In this document: piece by piece, positions 26,628-35,324 of the stretch | Numbering within the stretch: the stretch's first letter is position 1 | Layout of the letters: each line of letters begins with the position of its first letter | Position numbers and translations under genes: made by a program | NCBI GenBank assembly: GCA_018699735.1 | Contig: JABIRP010000214.1 | Span: 1-41,352, forward strand | Direction: 5' to 3' | DNA length: 41,352 nt | From: Rhodospirillaceae bacterium | GTDB taxonomy: Bacteria; Pseudomonadota; Alphaproteobacteria; Thalassobaculales; Thalassobaculaceae | Notes under the pieces: generated by a model | The model's input: only the letters and a program-made list of their open reading frames with translations | What the model was told of the DNA's origin: nothing | Databases searched by the model: none

Positions 26628-26814
26628 GATTGCTCACCGGATCGAAGGTGAAGAGCGGCTCCGCAGTCTTCGCCCTGTCATCCGAACGCAGGCGGGTCAT
26701 CAGTTCGCGAAGGCGGATATAGGCGCCGCGCATTCCCTCCATGTCATGATCGGCCGGGTCGAGGCCGACGCGAAGGGCAATTCGCTCGAATTCGGCTGCG
26801 TCTGGATTGCTCAT
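26620..26814 (-). CDS. AtzG/GatC-like small amidase partner
   Basis: A 64-aa helical protein translated directly before the amidase, with an 8-nt overlap. GatC- and AtzG-type partners are similarly short, sit next to their amidase and stabilise it. The core ERIALRVGLDPADHDMEGMRGAY followed by RLRELMTRLR has the two-helix look of this group. No catalytic motif is expected. Assignment depends on size, position and weak pattern. Confidence 0.68.
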   Translation of the reverse strand: MSNPDAAEFERIALRVGLDPADHDMEGMRGAYIRLRELMTRLRSDDRAKTAEPLFTFDPVSNRD

Positions 26815-26908
26815 AAAGTCCCTCGTTTATCGTTCAGCAGCCACAGTATAGCATCGCAGAATGTCTGTGGAGTGAGGGGAGCGAGATTATGAAAGGCGGG
26901 GTTTGGCC

Positions 26909-27724
26909 ATGAGCGGATCACTTTCAAAGGGCTATTTCGACATGCCTTGGGGGCAAATTCACTACAGAACTTCGCCCAGCAATCACACCCGTTCGCCGAT
27001 GTTCTTGCTGCACCAGTCACCGCTGTCATCTCGGAATTACGATCGACTCTTGCCCCTGCTGGCCGAGCACTGCGCGCCCTACGCACTCGATACACCAGGG
27101 TACGGGGGCTCGTCGGCGGCCCCCTTGGACTGGGAGGTCGAGGATTACGCGAACGCAGTCTGGAAATGTGCAGACGCGATCGGTGCCGAGAAGATCGTCT
27201 TATTTGGGCGTGCCACCGGCACTGTCTTTGCTGTCGAAGCCGCGCTCTCGCACCCGGAACGAGTATCCTGTCTGATCCTGCATGGAATGCCAGTCTACAC
27301 GGATGAAGAACGGGCCGATCGGATGGCGAATTTCGCACCGCCCTTTCAGTATCTTGACGACGGCTCGCATATATCGGCGATCTGGAAACGTATTCAGGGT
27401 GAGTATCCCTGGATCGACCCGGAACTGGCGACCCATTTCGTGCAGGATTACCTTGCCGCCGGGGCAGATTTCGCCCAGTCGTATCGGGCAATCTGGCGTT
27501 ATGATTTGCCAAACCGGGTTGCGAACACTCTCGCGGTTCCGACCTTGTTGATCGGCGGCACCGACGATCGCATTGGGTTTATGCACGAGCGCGCCGTTGC
27601 GCTGCTGCCTGCGGCGGATACAGTGGTTCTCGAAGCCGCCACTGACTTTGTTGCCGAACAGAGCCCAACATTGCTCGCCTCCCATTTGATCGACTTCATC
27701 GGTAAGAATATGTCGAACCCATGA
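26909..27724 (+). CDS. Alpha/beta-hydrolase-fold protein with Ala at the nucleophile position
   Basis: A 271-aa alpha/beta-hydrolase from ATG 26909 (the frame also offers TTG 26903). The oxyanion block LHQSPLSS and DTPGYGGSS are intact, and GGTDD would supply an acid. The elbow is GRATG, placing Ala102 where the nucleophile belongs. The late segment LEAATDFVAEQSP lacks the expected GxxHF histidine. It parallels the minus-strand protein at 24376-25209 in size and oxyanion motif but differs in the substituted residue. A hydrolytic mechanism is therefore doubtful. Confidence 0.85.
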   Translation: MSGSLSKGYFDMPWGQIHYRTSPSNHTRSPMFLLHQSPLSSRNYDRLLPLLAEHCAPYALDTPGYGGSSAAPLDWEVEDYANAVWKCADAIGAEKIVLFGRATGTVFAVEAALSHPERVSCLILHGMPVYTDEERADRMANFAPPFQYLDDGSHISAIWKRIQGEYPWIDPELATHFVQDYLAAGADFAQSYRAIWRYDLPNRVANTLAVPTLLIGGTDDRIGFMHERAVALLPAADTVVLEAATDFVAEQSPTLLASHLIDFIGKNMSNP

Positions 27725-27929
27725 TATGGCTTGCAAACCATCCGACGGGTAAAACACACACCCCGGTGGCGGGGATTGCCTTTGCGATTTAAACCGAATG
27801 GATGACATTCCAGAACACCATCCATTTCAACAATCGGCCCGATCCGGCCTATGCACTTGATGGGCTTCAGCCGGATACGGATCGATGAAAGAATGGCTTT
27901 AATCGACAATGCCGTCGGAGAATATGGAG

Positions 27930-28943
27930 ATGCGGATGGCTGTTTTTACCTTCCACGAATTGCGCCGGGCCACCTGGAACTTGGCCAGCGATAACGTCCG
28001 GCCGGGCGAGGCTGTTCTCGTGGTCTCGAGTTCGGATCAAGAATTGGCCTTGGTCGATGCGCTGGTCAGCGCGGCTGACGCTGCCGGTGCGGGAACCGTC
28101 ACGGCGGCCGTGATCGCTTGTCCGGCGGATATGACGGATTACCGTCATCCGGCTCCGGTTATTGCCGCCGTTGAGCATGCCGACCTGACGATTGTCGCGA
28201 CCACCATTCGGTTTCCGCGCGCCTATGATGATCTCAGCGAGGCGCTTTATGCTGCGGGTAAGCGCCAAGTCTTGATCAATAACGCGCCGCTGGAAGATTT
28301 CACCCGGGGCGCCTCTCTCGCTGATCCGGTGGATTTGAGGGACCGGACCCAGCGATTGGCCGGCCTGGTTTCCGGCGGCCGATCTGTTCGGGTAACCTCC
28401 GATAACGGTACGGATTTAACCGTCGGCGTGTGCCGCCCCTGTTTACCGCTGACCGGGCACGCCGAAGAGGATACCGGTTTCGGATCCTTTCCCAGCGGTG
28501 AGGCAATGCTCTCGCCGGAGGAAGGGACAGCCAACGGGACCTTTGTCGCCGATGCCTTTGGCCAGGTTGTTTATCTCGGTGGCGGCGGCCCGCAGCTTGG
28601 GTTGTTGGAGGATCCGATCACCCTGGACTTCGCCGATGGCCGCTTGACCGATCTGCGGGGTGGTTCAGCGGCGCGCCGGTTGCAGGCGATCCTCGACCAG
28701 GCCGATGACAACGCGCGGTTGTTGGGCGAACTTGGTCTTGGCACCAACCCGGCCGCGCGTCCGGTGGGCCATGTGGAGAACAAATTTCGCCGCGCCACGG
28801 CGCATATCGCGCTTGGTGATAATCATCTCATCGGTTGGCGCGGCGCGTCGATCTATGGCGGCACGATCGTTAGCGACCGACATATTGACCTGGTCAGCGA
28901 TGGGATCTCGATAGAGATAGACGGGTCGCCGGTGAGCCCTTGA
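27930..28943 (+). CDS. M29 aminopeptidase / NicX-like metalloprotein
   Basis: A 337-aa protein of the M29 (aminopeptidase T) fold group, which also includes the 2,5-dihydroxypyridine dioxygenase NicX. Signatures are FPSGEAMLSPEEGTANGTF, GELGLGTNPAARP and HVENKFRRATAHIALGDN, then IVSDRHIDLV. The Glu and His residues of these blocks are the usual metal ligands. The start is ambiguous: ATG 27909, 27930 and 27936 are all in frame, and 27930 and 27936 each have a GGAG at reasonable spacing. Peptidase and ring-opening dioxygenase functions cannot be separated by eye. The surrounding catabolic genes make the latter worth considering. Confidence 0.75.
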   Translation: MRMAVFTFHELRRATWNLASDNVRPGEAVLVVSSSDQELALVDALVSAADAAGAGTVTAAVIACPADMTDYRHPAPVIAAVEHADLTIVATTIRFPRAYDDLSEALYAAGKRQVLINNAPLEDFTRGASLADPVDLRDRTQRLAGLVSGGRSVRVTSDNGTDLTVGVCRPCLPLTGHAEEDTGFGSFPSGEAMLSPEEGTANGTFVADAFGQVVYLGGGGPQLGLLEDPITLDFADGRLTDLRGGSAARRLQAILDQADDNARLLGELGLGTNPAARPVGHVENKFRRATAHIALGDNHLIGWRGASIYGGTIVSDRHIDLVSDGISIEIDGSPVSP

Positions 28944-29535
28944 TCGGCCGCCCATGGCTCGTGTATTACCGACATTCAAAGCGATCTCGCCGTGCCGGAC
29001 CGCCGTGTCATGGGGCGCGTCCACACCGATACCGAACTCCTCCAGGTGAAACCGGCCCTGGGATTGTCAGTGCAAATTGGCTTAAGCAAGAGCGTGGCAT
29101 TCCATAGTGTCCGGGCGCGCAAAATCCCTTCCGTTAACCAACGGGGTCGCCGGAGGCTATGCCGAGGATCTGGTTCGATCTCTGGGAAGTTACGTCAATC
29201 ACCCGGCCGATGAGCTGGCGGAGATCCACGCGGGCAAGACAGTCATCCGTCGCTAAGTGAACGATAATCTCTACCTATCGAACACGCCACAACGCGTGGT
29301 GAAGATCTCGCACATCCTCATCGTCTCCGACGCTTACTGCACGACCCCAAACGAATGGCGCCAGGGCTTGCAAGACACGCTCACCGATGGCGCGCAGCTT
29401 GCCTGTGTGAAGCCATGACGTTCGCAACCGAGCTCATCGTCAAACACCGTAGTGTTACATCTTATAACTACGCTACTAGTAGCTTTCAAATTTCAAATCG
29501 ATCGGGTGATGATACCTGACGCTGGGCCAATCCGA
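28944..29535. other. Gene-free stretch holding a decayed coding relic
   Basis: No intact gene is found between the M29-like gene and oxyR. A plus-strand frame in 29086-29418 appears to be a relic and is listed separately. The rest, 28944-29085 and 29419-29535, shows nothing I recognise. The second part is A+T-rich and probably intergenic to the oxyR stop. Confidence 0.45.
29086..29418 (+). pseudogene. Possible decayed gene of unknown family
   Basis: One frame reads coding-like sequence (TNGVAGGYAEDLVRSLGSY, then ADELAEIHAGKTVIRR). It stops at TAA 29254-29256 and continues in the same frame for 53 more codons (ending at TGA 29416-29418) with VVKISHILIVSDAYCTTP. A frame that stays protein-like on both sides of a stop is typical of a recently broken gene. 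I could not identify the family. Confidence 0.4.
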
Positions 29536-30447
29536 TCAATTTGCTACAGTTACCAGAGACGCTGGCACTTTCGCGCGGACAATCGATGCCAGACGATCTG
29601 CCAATTCCGCCCGAGGATATGAAACTCGAATGGCAAGCCGCACGGTTCGTCCGGCGGTGCCGGACCTTTCCCGGCGCATGACTATGGTACTGCTTTGCCT
29701 GCTACCATTCCGGTTTGTCAGTGCCGGCGCCAAGGTAACCCCGTCTCCGGCCGCGACAAGCGCGAATAGCGTCTCCAGGCTAGTCTCGCGGGTGTTGGCA
29801 TTGTTGATCCCGGTCTTGGCCTGGCATGCATCAACGACTTGGTCGCGGAGGCAGTGTCCGTCAGCAAGAAGCAAAAGCTCCTCCGGCGACAATTCGCCAA
29901 GGTCCACAGTTTCGTGGGCTGCGAGCGGGTGATTTTCGGAGAGCGCTACCCAGAACGGCTCGTCATAGAGGACTATCTCTTTCAAATGTGGATCCTCCAA
30001 TTCCGTCGCGAGTATCGCTCCGTCCAGATCTCCGTTTGCCAAGCGCTTCATCAGATCTGGAGTCAATCCTTCGACAAGCGTCAATGCCAGATTTGGCAAT
30101 CCTCTCGAAATCTCAGTCAAAATCAGAGGTGACAGATACGGGCCAACAGTCGGGATTATACCGAGGCGAAATTGGCCGGAGAACGGATCTCGGGCGTTTT
30201 GAGCAGTGGCGACGATTTCATCGGATATGGTTATCAGGCGCCGAGCTTGCGCTACGATTTGCTCTCCAACCGGCGTCACCTGGACTATTCGGTTAGTCCG
30301 CTCAAACAACGCGACTCCAAGTGACGCCTCCAGTTTGCGGATCTGGCCACTGAGCGCTGGTTGACTGATGTGGCACCGAACAGCGGCCCGACCGAAATGC
30401 CGCTCCTCGGAAACGGCCACAACATATTCAAGGTCTCGTATATTCAC
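29536..30447 (-). CDS. oxyR: OxyR, LysR-type peroxide sensor
   Basis: A 303-aa LysR-family regulator. Residues 1-60 hold the winged helix-turn-helix (MNIRDLEYVVAVSEERHFGR, then HISQPALSGQIRKLEASLG). The effector domain carries the two redox cysteines in DGHCLRDQVVDAC. By my count these are Cys199 and Cys208, the same numbers as the sensing pair of Escherichia coli OxyR. The protein is therefore expected to form a disulfide on contact with hydrogen peroxide and activate transcription. It is transcribed away from a catalase gene, its common target. Confidence 0.93.
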   Translation of the reverse strand: MNIRDLEYVVAVSEERHFGRAAVRCHISQPALSGQIRKLEASLGVALFERTNRIVQVTPVGEQIVAQARRLITISDEIVATAQNARDPFSGQFRLGIIPTVGPYLSPLILTEISRGLPNLALTLVEGLTPDLMKRLANGDLDGAILATELEDPHLKEIVLYDEPFWVALSENHPLAAHETVDLGELSPEELLLLADGHCLRDQVVDACQAKTGINNANTRETSLETLFALVAAGDGVTLAPALTNRNGSRQSSTIVMRRERSGTAGRTVRLAIRVSYPRAELADRLASIVRAKVPASLVTVAN

Positions 30448-30588
30448 GGGATTAACTCCCTTATTTTACATATTGATCGTTAATTCCGATCATTATGATA
30501 ATAACAATCGATTATACAAATATTAAATCTGTTGCTACCTCAATCGACAGTGATGCCCGAAATACAGCAGCAGATAGGAAACAACCCG
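30448..30588. promoter_or_regulatory. Divergent oxyR-catalase control region
   Basis: This 141-bp A+T-rich spacer should hold both promoters and the OxyR site. A short perfect dyad, ATCAT-T-ATGAT, lies at 30489-30499 and has the T-N11-A look of LysR-family boxes. TTGATCGTTAATTCCGAT lies beside it. I cannot fit a full four-half-site OxyR consensus with confidence. Confidence 0.5.
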
Positions 30589-32025
30589 ATGAGCGACGCT
30601 CCGATCATGACCGCGACAAACGGCAGTCCCATATCCGACAACCAAAACAGCCTGACCGCCGGCCCCCGCGGCCCTTTGCTGGCTCAAGACTGGCAACTCT
30701 TCGAGAAACACGCTCACTTCAACCGAGAGCGAATTCCCGAACGCGTGGTTCATGCAAAAGGCTCCGGCGCATACGGCAAACTGACCGTCACCGGCGACAT
30801 ATCCCAATACACCAAGGCCAAGGTCTTCGATGTAGGTAAGGAGACCGAGTGTTTTCTGAGGTTCTCGACCGTGGCCGGCGAGAAAGGAGCGTCCGACGCC
30901 GAGCGTGACGTGCGGGGCTTCGCCGTCAAGTTCTATACCGAGGACGGTAACTGGGACATCGTCGGCAACAATACGCCGGTATTCTTCATCCGAGATCCCT
31001 ATAAATTCATGGACTTCATCCACAGCCAGAAGCGTAATCCACGAACCAATCTGCGCGATGCCACGATGCAATGGGATTTCTGGTCGCGCGCGCCCGAAGC
31101 GCTGCATCAGATAACAATCCTCATGTCAGACCGCGGCCAACCGAAGACTTACCGTCACATGAATGGCTATGGCTCACATACCTACAGCCTGATTAATGCT
31201 GACGGTGAGCGGTTCTGGGTGAAATTCCACTTTAAGACCATGCAGGGTCATCAGACCAACACCGGCGCCGATGTTGCGCGGATCATTGGCAGTGACCGTG
31301 AAAGTCATCAACGAGATCTCGTTCGGGCTATCGATAACGGTGACTTCCCGAAATGGAAGCTCAAGGTGCAAATCATGTCGGAAGAGGACGCAAACAAAAC
31401 GCCCTACAACCCGTTCGACCTGACCAAAGTCTGGCCGCATGACGACTTTCCTTTGATCGAAGTTGGCACCCTAGAGCTCAACCGGAATCCGGAGAACTAC
31501 TTCGCTGAAGTAGAGCAGGCTGCGTTCACGCCGGCCAACACGGTGCCGGGTATCGGACATAGTCCGGACAAGGTGCTCCAGATGCGCATTCTCTCTTACG
31601 GTGATGCACAGCGATACCGGATTGGAACCAACCATCAGCATCTCCCCGTGAATGCTGCCCGTTGCCCGGTTCACAACTATCAACGCGATGGCGCTATGCG
31701 GTTCGATGACAATGGCGGTGGGGCGGCAAATTACCAGCCCAACAGTTTTGGGGGGCCGGTCGACGATCCGGCGGCCAATGAGCCTCCATTGGCGATAACC
31801 GGCGACGCCGGTCGATATGATCATCGCGAAAACAATGATGATTATACTCAGGCCGGCGACCTGTTCCGCCTAATGTCGAGGGACCAGCGAGACCGACTGA
31901 TGGACACCATTGCCGGTGCTATGGACGGCGTGCCCGCGGATATCGTCGAAAGACAACTCGGTTACTTCCGAATAGCTGATGCGTCTTACGGGGACGGTAT
32001 CGCCAAACGGCTCGGATACGGTTGA
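30589..32025 (+). CDS. katA: Monofunctional heme catalase
   Basis: A 478-aa catalase of the small-subunit class that dismutates hydrogen peroxide in the cytoplasm. The active-site region [20 protein letters not shown] supplies the distal His55, VGNNTPVFF the distal Asn, and [12 protein letters not shown] the proximal heme Tyr. Start ATG 30589 (MSDAPIM) has AGGA upstream; upstream starts at 30532 (TTG) and 30553 (ATG) are less likely. The gene name follows clade-typical usage. It is divergent from oxyR and presumably induced by it. The downstream gap to 32237 shows nothing notable. Confidence 0.93.
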   Translation: MSDAPIMTATNGSPISDNQNSLTAGPRGPLLAQDWQLFEKHAHFNRERIPERVVHAKGSGAYGKLTVTGDISQYTKAKVFDVGKETECFLRFSTVAGEKGASDAERDVRGFAVKFYTEDGNWDIVGNNTPVFFIRDPYKFMDFIHSQKRNPRTNLRDATMQWDFWSRAPEALHQITILMSDRGQPKTYRHMNGYGSHTYSLINADGERFWVKFHFKTMQGHQTNTGADVARIIGSDRESHQRDLVRAIDNGDFPKWKLKVQIMSEEDANKTPYNPFDLTKVWPHDDFPLIEVGTLELNRNPENYFAEVEQAAFTPANTVPGIGHSPDKVLQMRILSYGDAQRYRIGTNHQHLPVNAARCPVHNYQRDGAMRFDDNGGGAANYQPNSFGGPVDDPAANEPPLAITGDAGRYDHRENNDDYTQAGDLFRLMSRDQRDRLMDTIAGAMDGVPADIVERQLGYFRIADASYGDGIAKRLGYG

Positions 32026-32237
32026 TGTAACATTCGCTGTGGGGCGGTTTCTACTGAACATAGGCTATTGTCGCGACCGCCCCCGCGATGCCCTGGTGCG
32101 AGGCCTGCAAACATCAAAGCGGTTCAGATCAAAGTCCAATAAGGAGCACATTCTAAACATCGCATACGCAGTTCGTCATAGCTCCGATATGACAACTTAC
32201 ACTGATGGACAGGCGCGCCTCCGCTAGAGGACGCCGT

Positions 32238-35200
32238 TCAGTCGACCTTGGCGAGGCCGAAATCGTCGAGGACTGAATAGATCGCCGGCACCAGAAACAG
32301 CACCAGAACCGTCGTAGCCATCAGCCCAAAGGCGAGGCTGGTAACCAATGGGACAAGAATCTGCGCTTGAATGCTGGTCTCGAACAGCAACGGCAGAAGG
32401 CCGACAATGGTTGTCAGCGAGGTCAGCAGGATGGCGCGGAAGCGGGCGCGACTGGCTTGCGATGCCGCTTCCGGAACCGATTTCGTTTCGCCGTGGTAGT
32501 GCTTGATGAAATTTACCAGCAGGATCGAGTCGTTCACCACCACGCCGGCCAGCGCTACGAAGCCGAGCATCGAAGGCATGGTGAAATCGAGCCCCATGAG
32601 AATGTGTCCAATGATCGCGCCGACAAGCGCGAAGGGAATAATGATCATTACGACCAGTGGTTCGACATAACTGCGGAATTGGAAGCTCAAAAGCAGATAA
32701 ACGCCAATCAGGCCGAGGACGAAACCGCCGAGCATCGAGCGCTGGGTCGTTTGCGCTTCCTTATTTTGGCCTTGGAGTGAAACGTTGACACCCGGAAAAC
32801 GTTCGGCCAATTCGGGGAAAAAACGATTTTTAGTGTCCCTCAGAATCTCGTTGGCGTTGGCGACCGTGACATCGATGTCACCCTGGACGGTGACAGTGCG
32901 CCGGCGATCGATTCGGTTGATACGCGAATACCCACGACCGGTGTTCACGACGGCAATAGCGGTCAACGGTATCACGCTCCCGTCGGTTTGCGTGATAACG
33001 AAATTGTCGATGTCCGCCAGGCTGTCCTTACTGGCCGGGTCGATCCGGACGTCGATTTCGTAAGCCTCCGGACCTCGCTGTATTTCGCTTACCTTGGTAC
33101 CGAAAAAGGCAGCGCGCAACTGGTCGGCAATCTGTCGGGCGTCGACCCCCAGGGTCGAGGCGCCGTCCTTCAGGCGAATGCGCAACTCGGGTTTGCCGGG
33201 TCTGAGGTCGTCGGTCAGATTTGATGTGCCTCGGTAACCGTCGAGCCAATCGGTCAACTCCAGGGCCGCTGCCTTGAGTTCATTCAAATCCTCGCCCGTC
33301 AGGCGGATATCGAATGCCAGCCCGGCCGGTCCAATCTGGGCTTCGGTGAACGTAACCGATATGACGTCGGCCAACTCGCCGGTCTCCTCTCGCCACATGG
33401 CAATAACGTCGTCGATCCGACTGGTTCGGGTTTCGGAGTCCAACAGGTCGACAGTCACTGTAGCCACATGCGCACCGGCCTCATTGGCGCCCGAATTTTC
33501 GTTGAACTTGACCGCTACGTTCTCGACGAGGGACGCCCCGCCGGGCTGCTTCGGCTTCAACTCGTCGTTGATACGCATGAGAGCCGAGTTGACCAGGTTC
33601 ACGGTTTGCTCGGTTCGCCTCAGTGGCGTGCCCTGCGGCAGCAGGATCCGCGCCGTCATGACATTTCCGTCGAGGTCGGGAAAGGCGGAGAACTTTAACA
33701 GCCCGCCGGCAATGCTGCTGATCGCGAGCAGCATGAGGCCGATCGCAATCCCTATGGTCAGGTAACGCCAGCGGACGGCCGCAATAGCCACCGGCGTGAC
33801 GACGCGATCCCGCACCCAATCTACGCCACGGTCAACCGCCTGCTGTACTCGGGTGGACTTCCCATCGTCTTTGGCGAGCGCATGGGCTAAATGCTTCGGC
33901 AAGATGAAGAAAGCCTCAACCAGCGAGACAATGAGAACGAACAACATCACCACCGGAACCACACGGAGGATCTGGCCGATATCGCCTTTCAAGAACGCGA
34001 GCGATCCGAATATACAAATCGTCGTCGCAAACGAGGCGAAAACGCTCGGTAATACCTGCTTTGTACCTTCGATCGCCGCTTCCAGTGGTTCCTTGCCCTC
34101 CCGGCGCTTGGCGGCAACGTTCTCGGCGATGACGATCGCGTCGTCCATCAACAGGCCGATGACGATAAGTAAACCGACCATTGTCAACATGTTGATGGTG
34201 TAGCCGACGGCGACCATGAACGCCGCTGCGCCAAGAAACGAGACCGGCAACCCCGCCGCGACCCAGAACGCGTAACGAAATCCGAAGAACAGCCACAAAA
34301 CCAAGACTACCAGCACGAAGCCCTGACCACCGTTGCTCATCAGCAGCTGCAATCGGCCACGAACGATCGAAGAAACATCATTGGTGACAACAATCTCGAT
34401 ACCAGGCGGCGAGGTCAGTCGCTCGATATCGATGAAGTCGTTAATCGCGTCGATCACATCGAGAGTGTCCTCGGTCTCGGTCTTGGTGATATCAAGGATC
34501 GCGGCCGGCTTGCCGTTAAACAGAATCTTTGCCTCGTCCAGGTCGAAGCGGTCACTGATCTTCGCGATGTCGCCTAACCGAATTTGACCACCACCGGCAC
34601 CAGCCACGACGACCACGTCGCGAAACTCGTCTGGCGTCTTACGTTCGTCAGCGAACCGTATCAACACGTCCTGATCCCGGGTTTGGATGTTGCCCGACGG
34701 CAGGTCCAGGCTTTGGCGCTGAATGGCACGCGCTACATCGGAAATGCTGATGCCATACTGCCGGATCGTGGCGTCGGGAAGTTCGATCCGAATTTGATGG
34801 TCGGAAAAACCCTTGATCTCGATCTTCGGTATACCGCCATGACGCAGCATGCGGCGTTTCAGATCTTCGGCGTAAGCCTTTAGATCCGGCTTTGCCACCG
34901 CTCCCGTAAGTGCGATCGAGGCTACGAAATCAGTACGGCCGAGTTGCTTGACGACCGGCTCCTCAGCCTGACTAGGAAAGTCGGCGACGGCGTCGATCTC
35001 TGTGCGGATGTCTGTCGTGAATCTGTCGAAGTTGGACCCCTCGACCATTTCGGCGACGGCGCGCGCCCGACCCTCACGCGACGCACAGCTAATCTCCGAG
35101 ACATTGTCGATGCCGTCGAGCGCGTCCTCGATCCGCTGGCAAATCGCTTCCTCGACATCTTCCGCCCTTGTGCCCGGATTGAGCACTTGAATTTCGACCC

Positions 35201-35324
35201 TGTTTGGCTCAACGCGAGGAAAGGTCTCTCTCTGCAGAAACGGCGCGGCGAACACTCCAGCAGCAATAAGCGCGATCATGACGAGGTTCGCAGCTGTTGG
35301 GTGACGGGCGAAATACTCGATCAT
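32238..35324 (-). CDS. RND-family efflux transporter (AcrB/HAE1-like inner membrane pump)
   Basis: A 1028-aa inner-membrane proton-drug antiporter. It has the RND plan: an N-terminal helix, a large periplasmic loop (residues about 30-330), six helices, a second loop and six more helices. GLLMDDAIVIAENV holds the paired aspartates of TM4 used for proton relay. The second half has LAGVVVNDSILLVNF. The gene overlaps the upstream fusion-protein gene by 4 nt. No outer-membrane channel gene is adjacent, so a TolC-like partner must be encoded elsewhere. Substrate unknown. Confidence 0.94.
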   Translation of the reverse strand: MIEYFARHPTAANLVMIALIAAGVFAAPFLQRETFPRVEPNRVEIQVLNPGTRAEDVEEAICQRIEDALDGIDNVSEISCASREGRARAVAEMVEGSNFDRFTTDIRTEIDAVADFPSQAEEPVVKQLGRTDFVASIALTGAVAKPDLKAYAEDLKRRMLRHGGIPKIEIKGFSDHQIRIELPDATIRQYGISISDVARAIQRQSLDLPSGNIQTRDQDVLIRFADERKTPDEFRDVVVVAGAGGGQIRLGDIAKISDRFDLDEAKILFNGKPAAILDITKTETEDTLDVIDAINDFIDIERLTSPPGIEIVVTNDVSSIVRGRLQLLMSNGGQGFVLVVLVLWLFFGFRYAFWVAAGLPVSFLGAAAFMVAVGYTINMLTMVGLLIVIGLLMDDAIVIAENVAAKRREGKEPLEAAIEGTKQVLPSVFASFATTICIFGSLAFLKGDIGQILRVVPVVMLFVLIVSLVEAFFILPKHLAHALAKDDGKSTRVQQAVDRGVDWVRDRVVTPVAIAAVRWRYLTIGIAIGLMLLAISSIAGGLLKFSAFPDLDGNVMTARILLPQGTPLRRTEQTVNLVNSALMRINDELKPKQPGGASLVENVAVKFNENSGANEAGAHVATVTVDLLDSETRTSRIDDVIAMWREETGELADVISVTFTEAQIGPAGLAFDIRLTGEDLNELKAAALELTDWLDGYRGTSNLTDDLRPGKPELRIRLKDGASTLGVDARQIADQLRAAFFGTKVSEIQRGPEAYEIDVRIDPASKDSLADIDNFVITQTDGSVIPLTAIAVVNTGRGYSRINRIDRRRTVTVQGDIDVTVANANEILRDTKNRFFPELAERFPGVNVSLQGQNKEAQTTQRSMLGGFVLGLIGVYLLLSFQFRSYVEPLVVMIIIPFALVGAIIGHILMGLDFTMPSMLGFVALAGVVVNDSILLVNFIKHYHGETKSVPEAASQASRARFRAILLTSLTTIVGLLPLLFETSIQAQILVPLVTSLAFGLMATTVLVLFLVPAIYSVLDDFGLAKVD

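Noticed and set aside
30448-30588. Full OxyR consensus (four ATAG-type half-sites)
   Set aside because: Only a short dyad and scattered A+T-rich half-sites are visible; spacing does not fit well enough to annotate a defined site.
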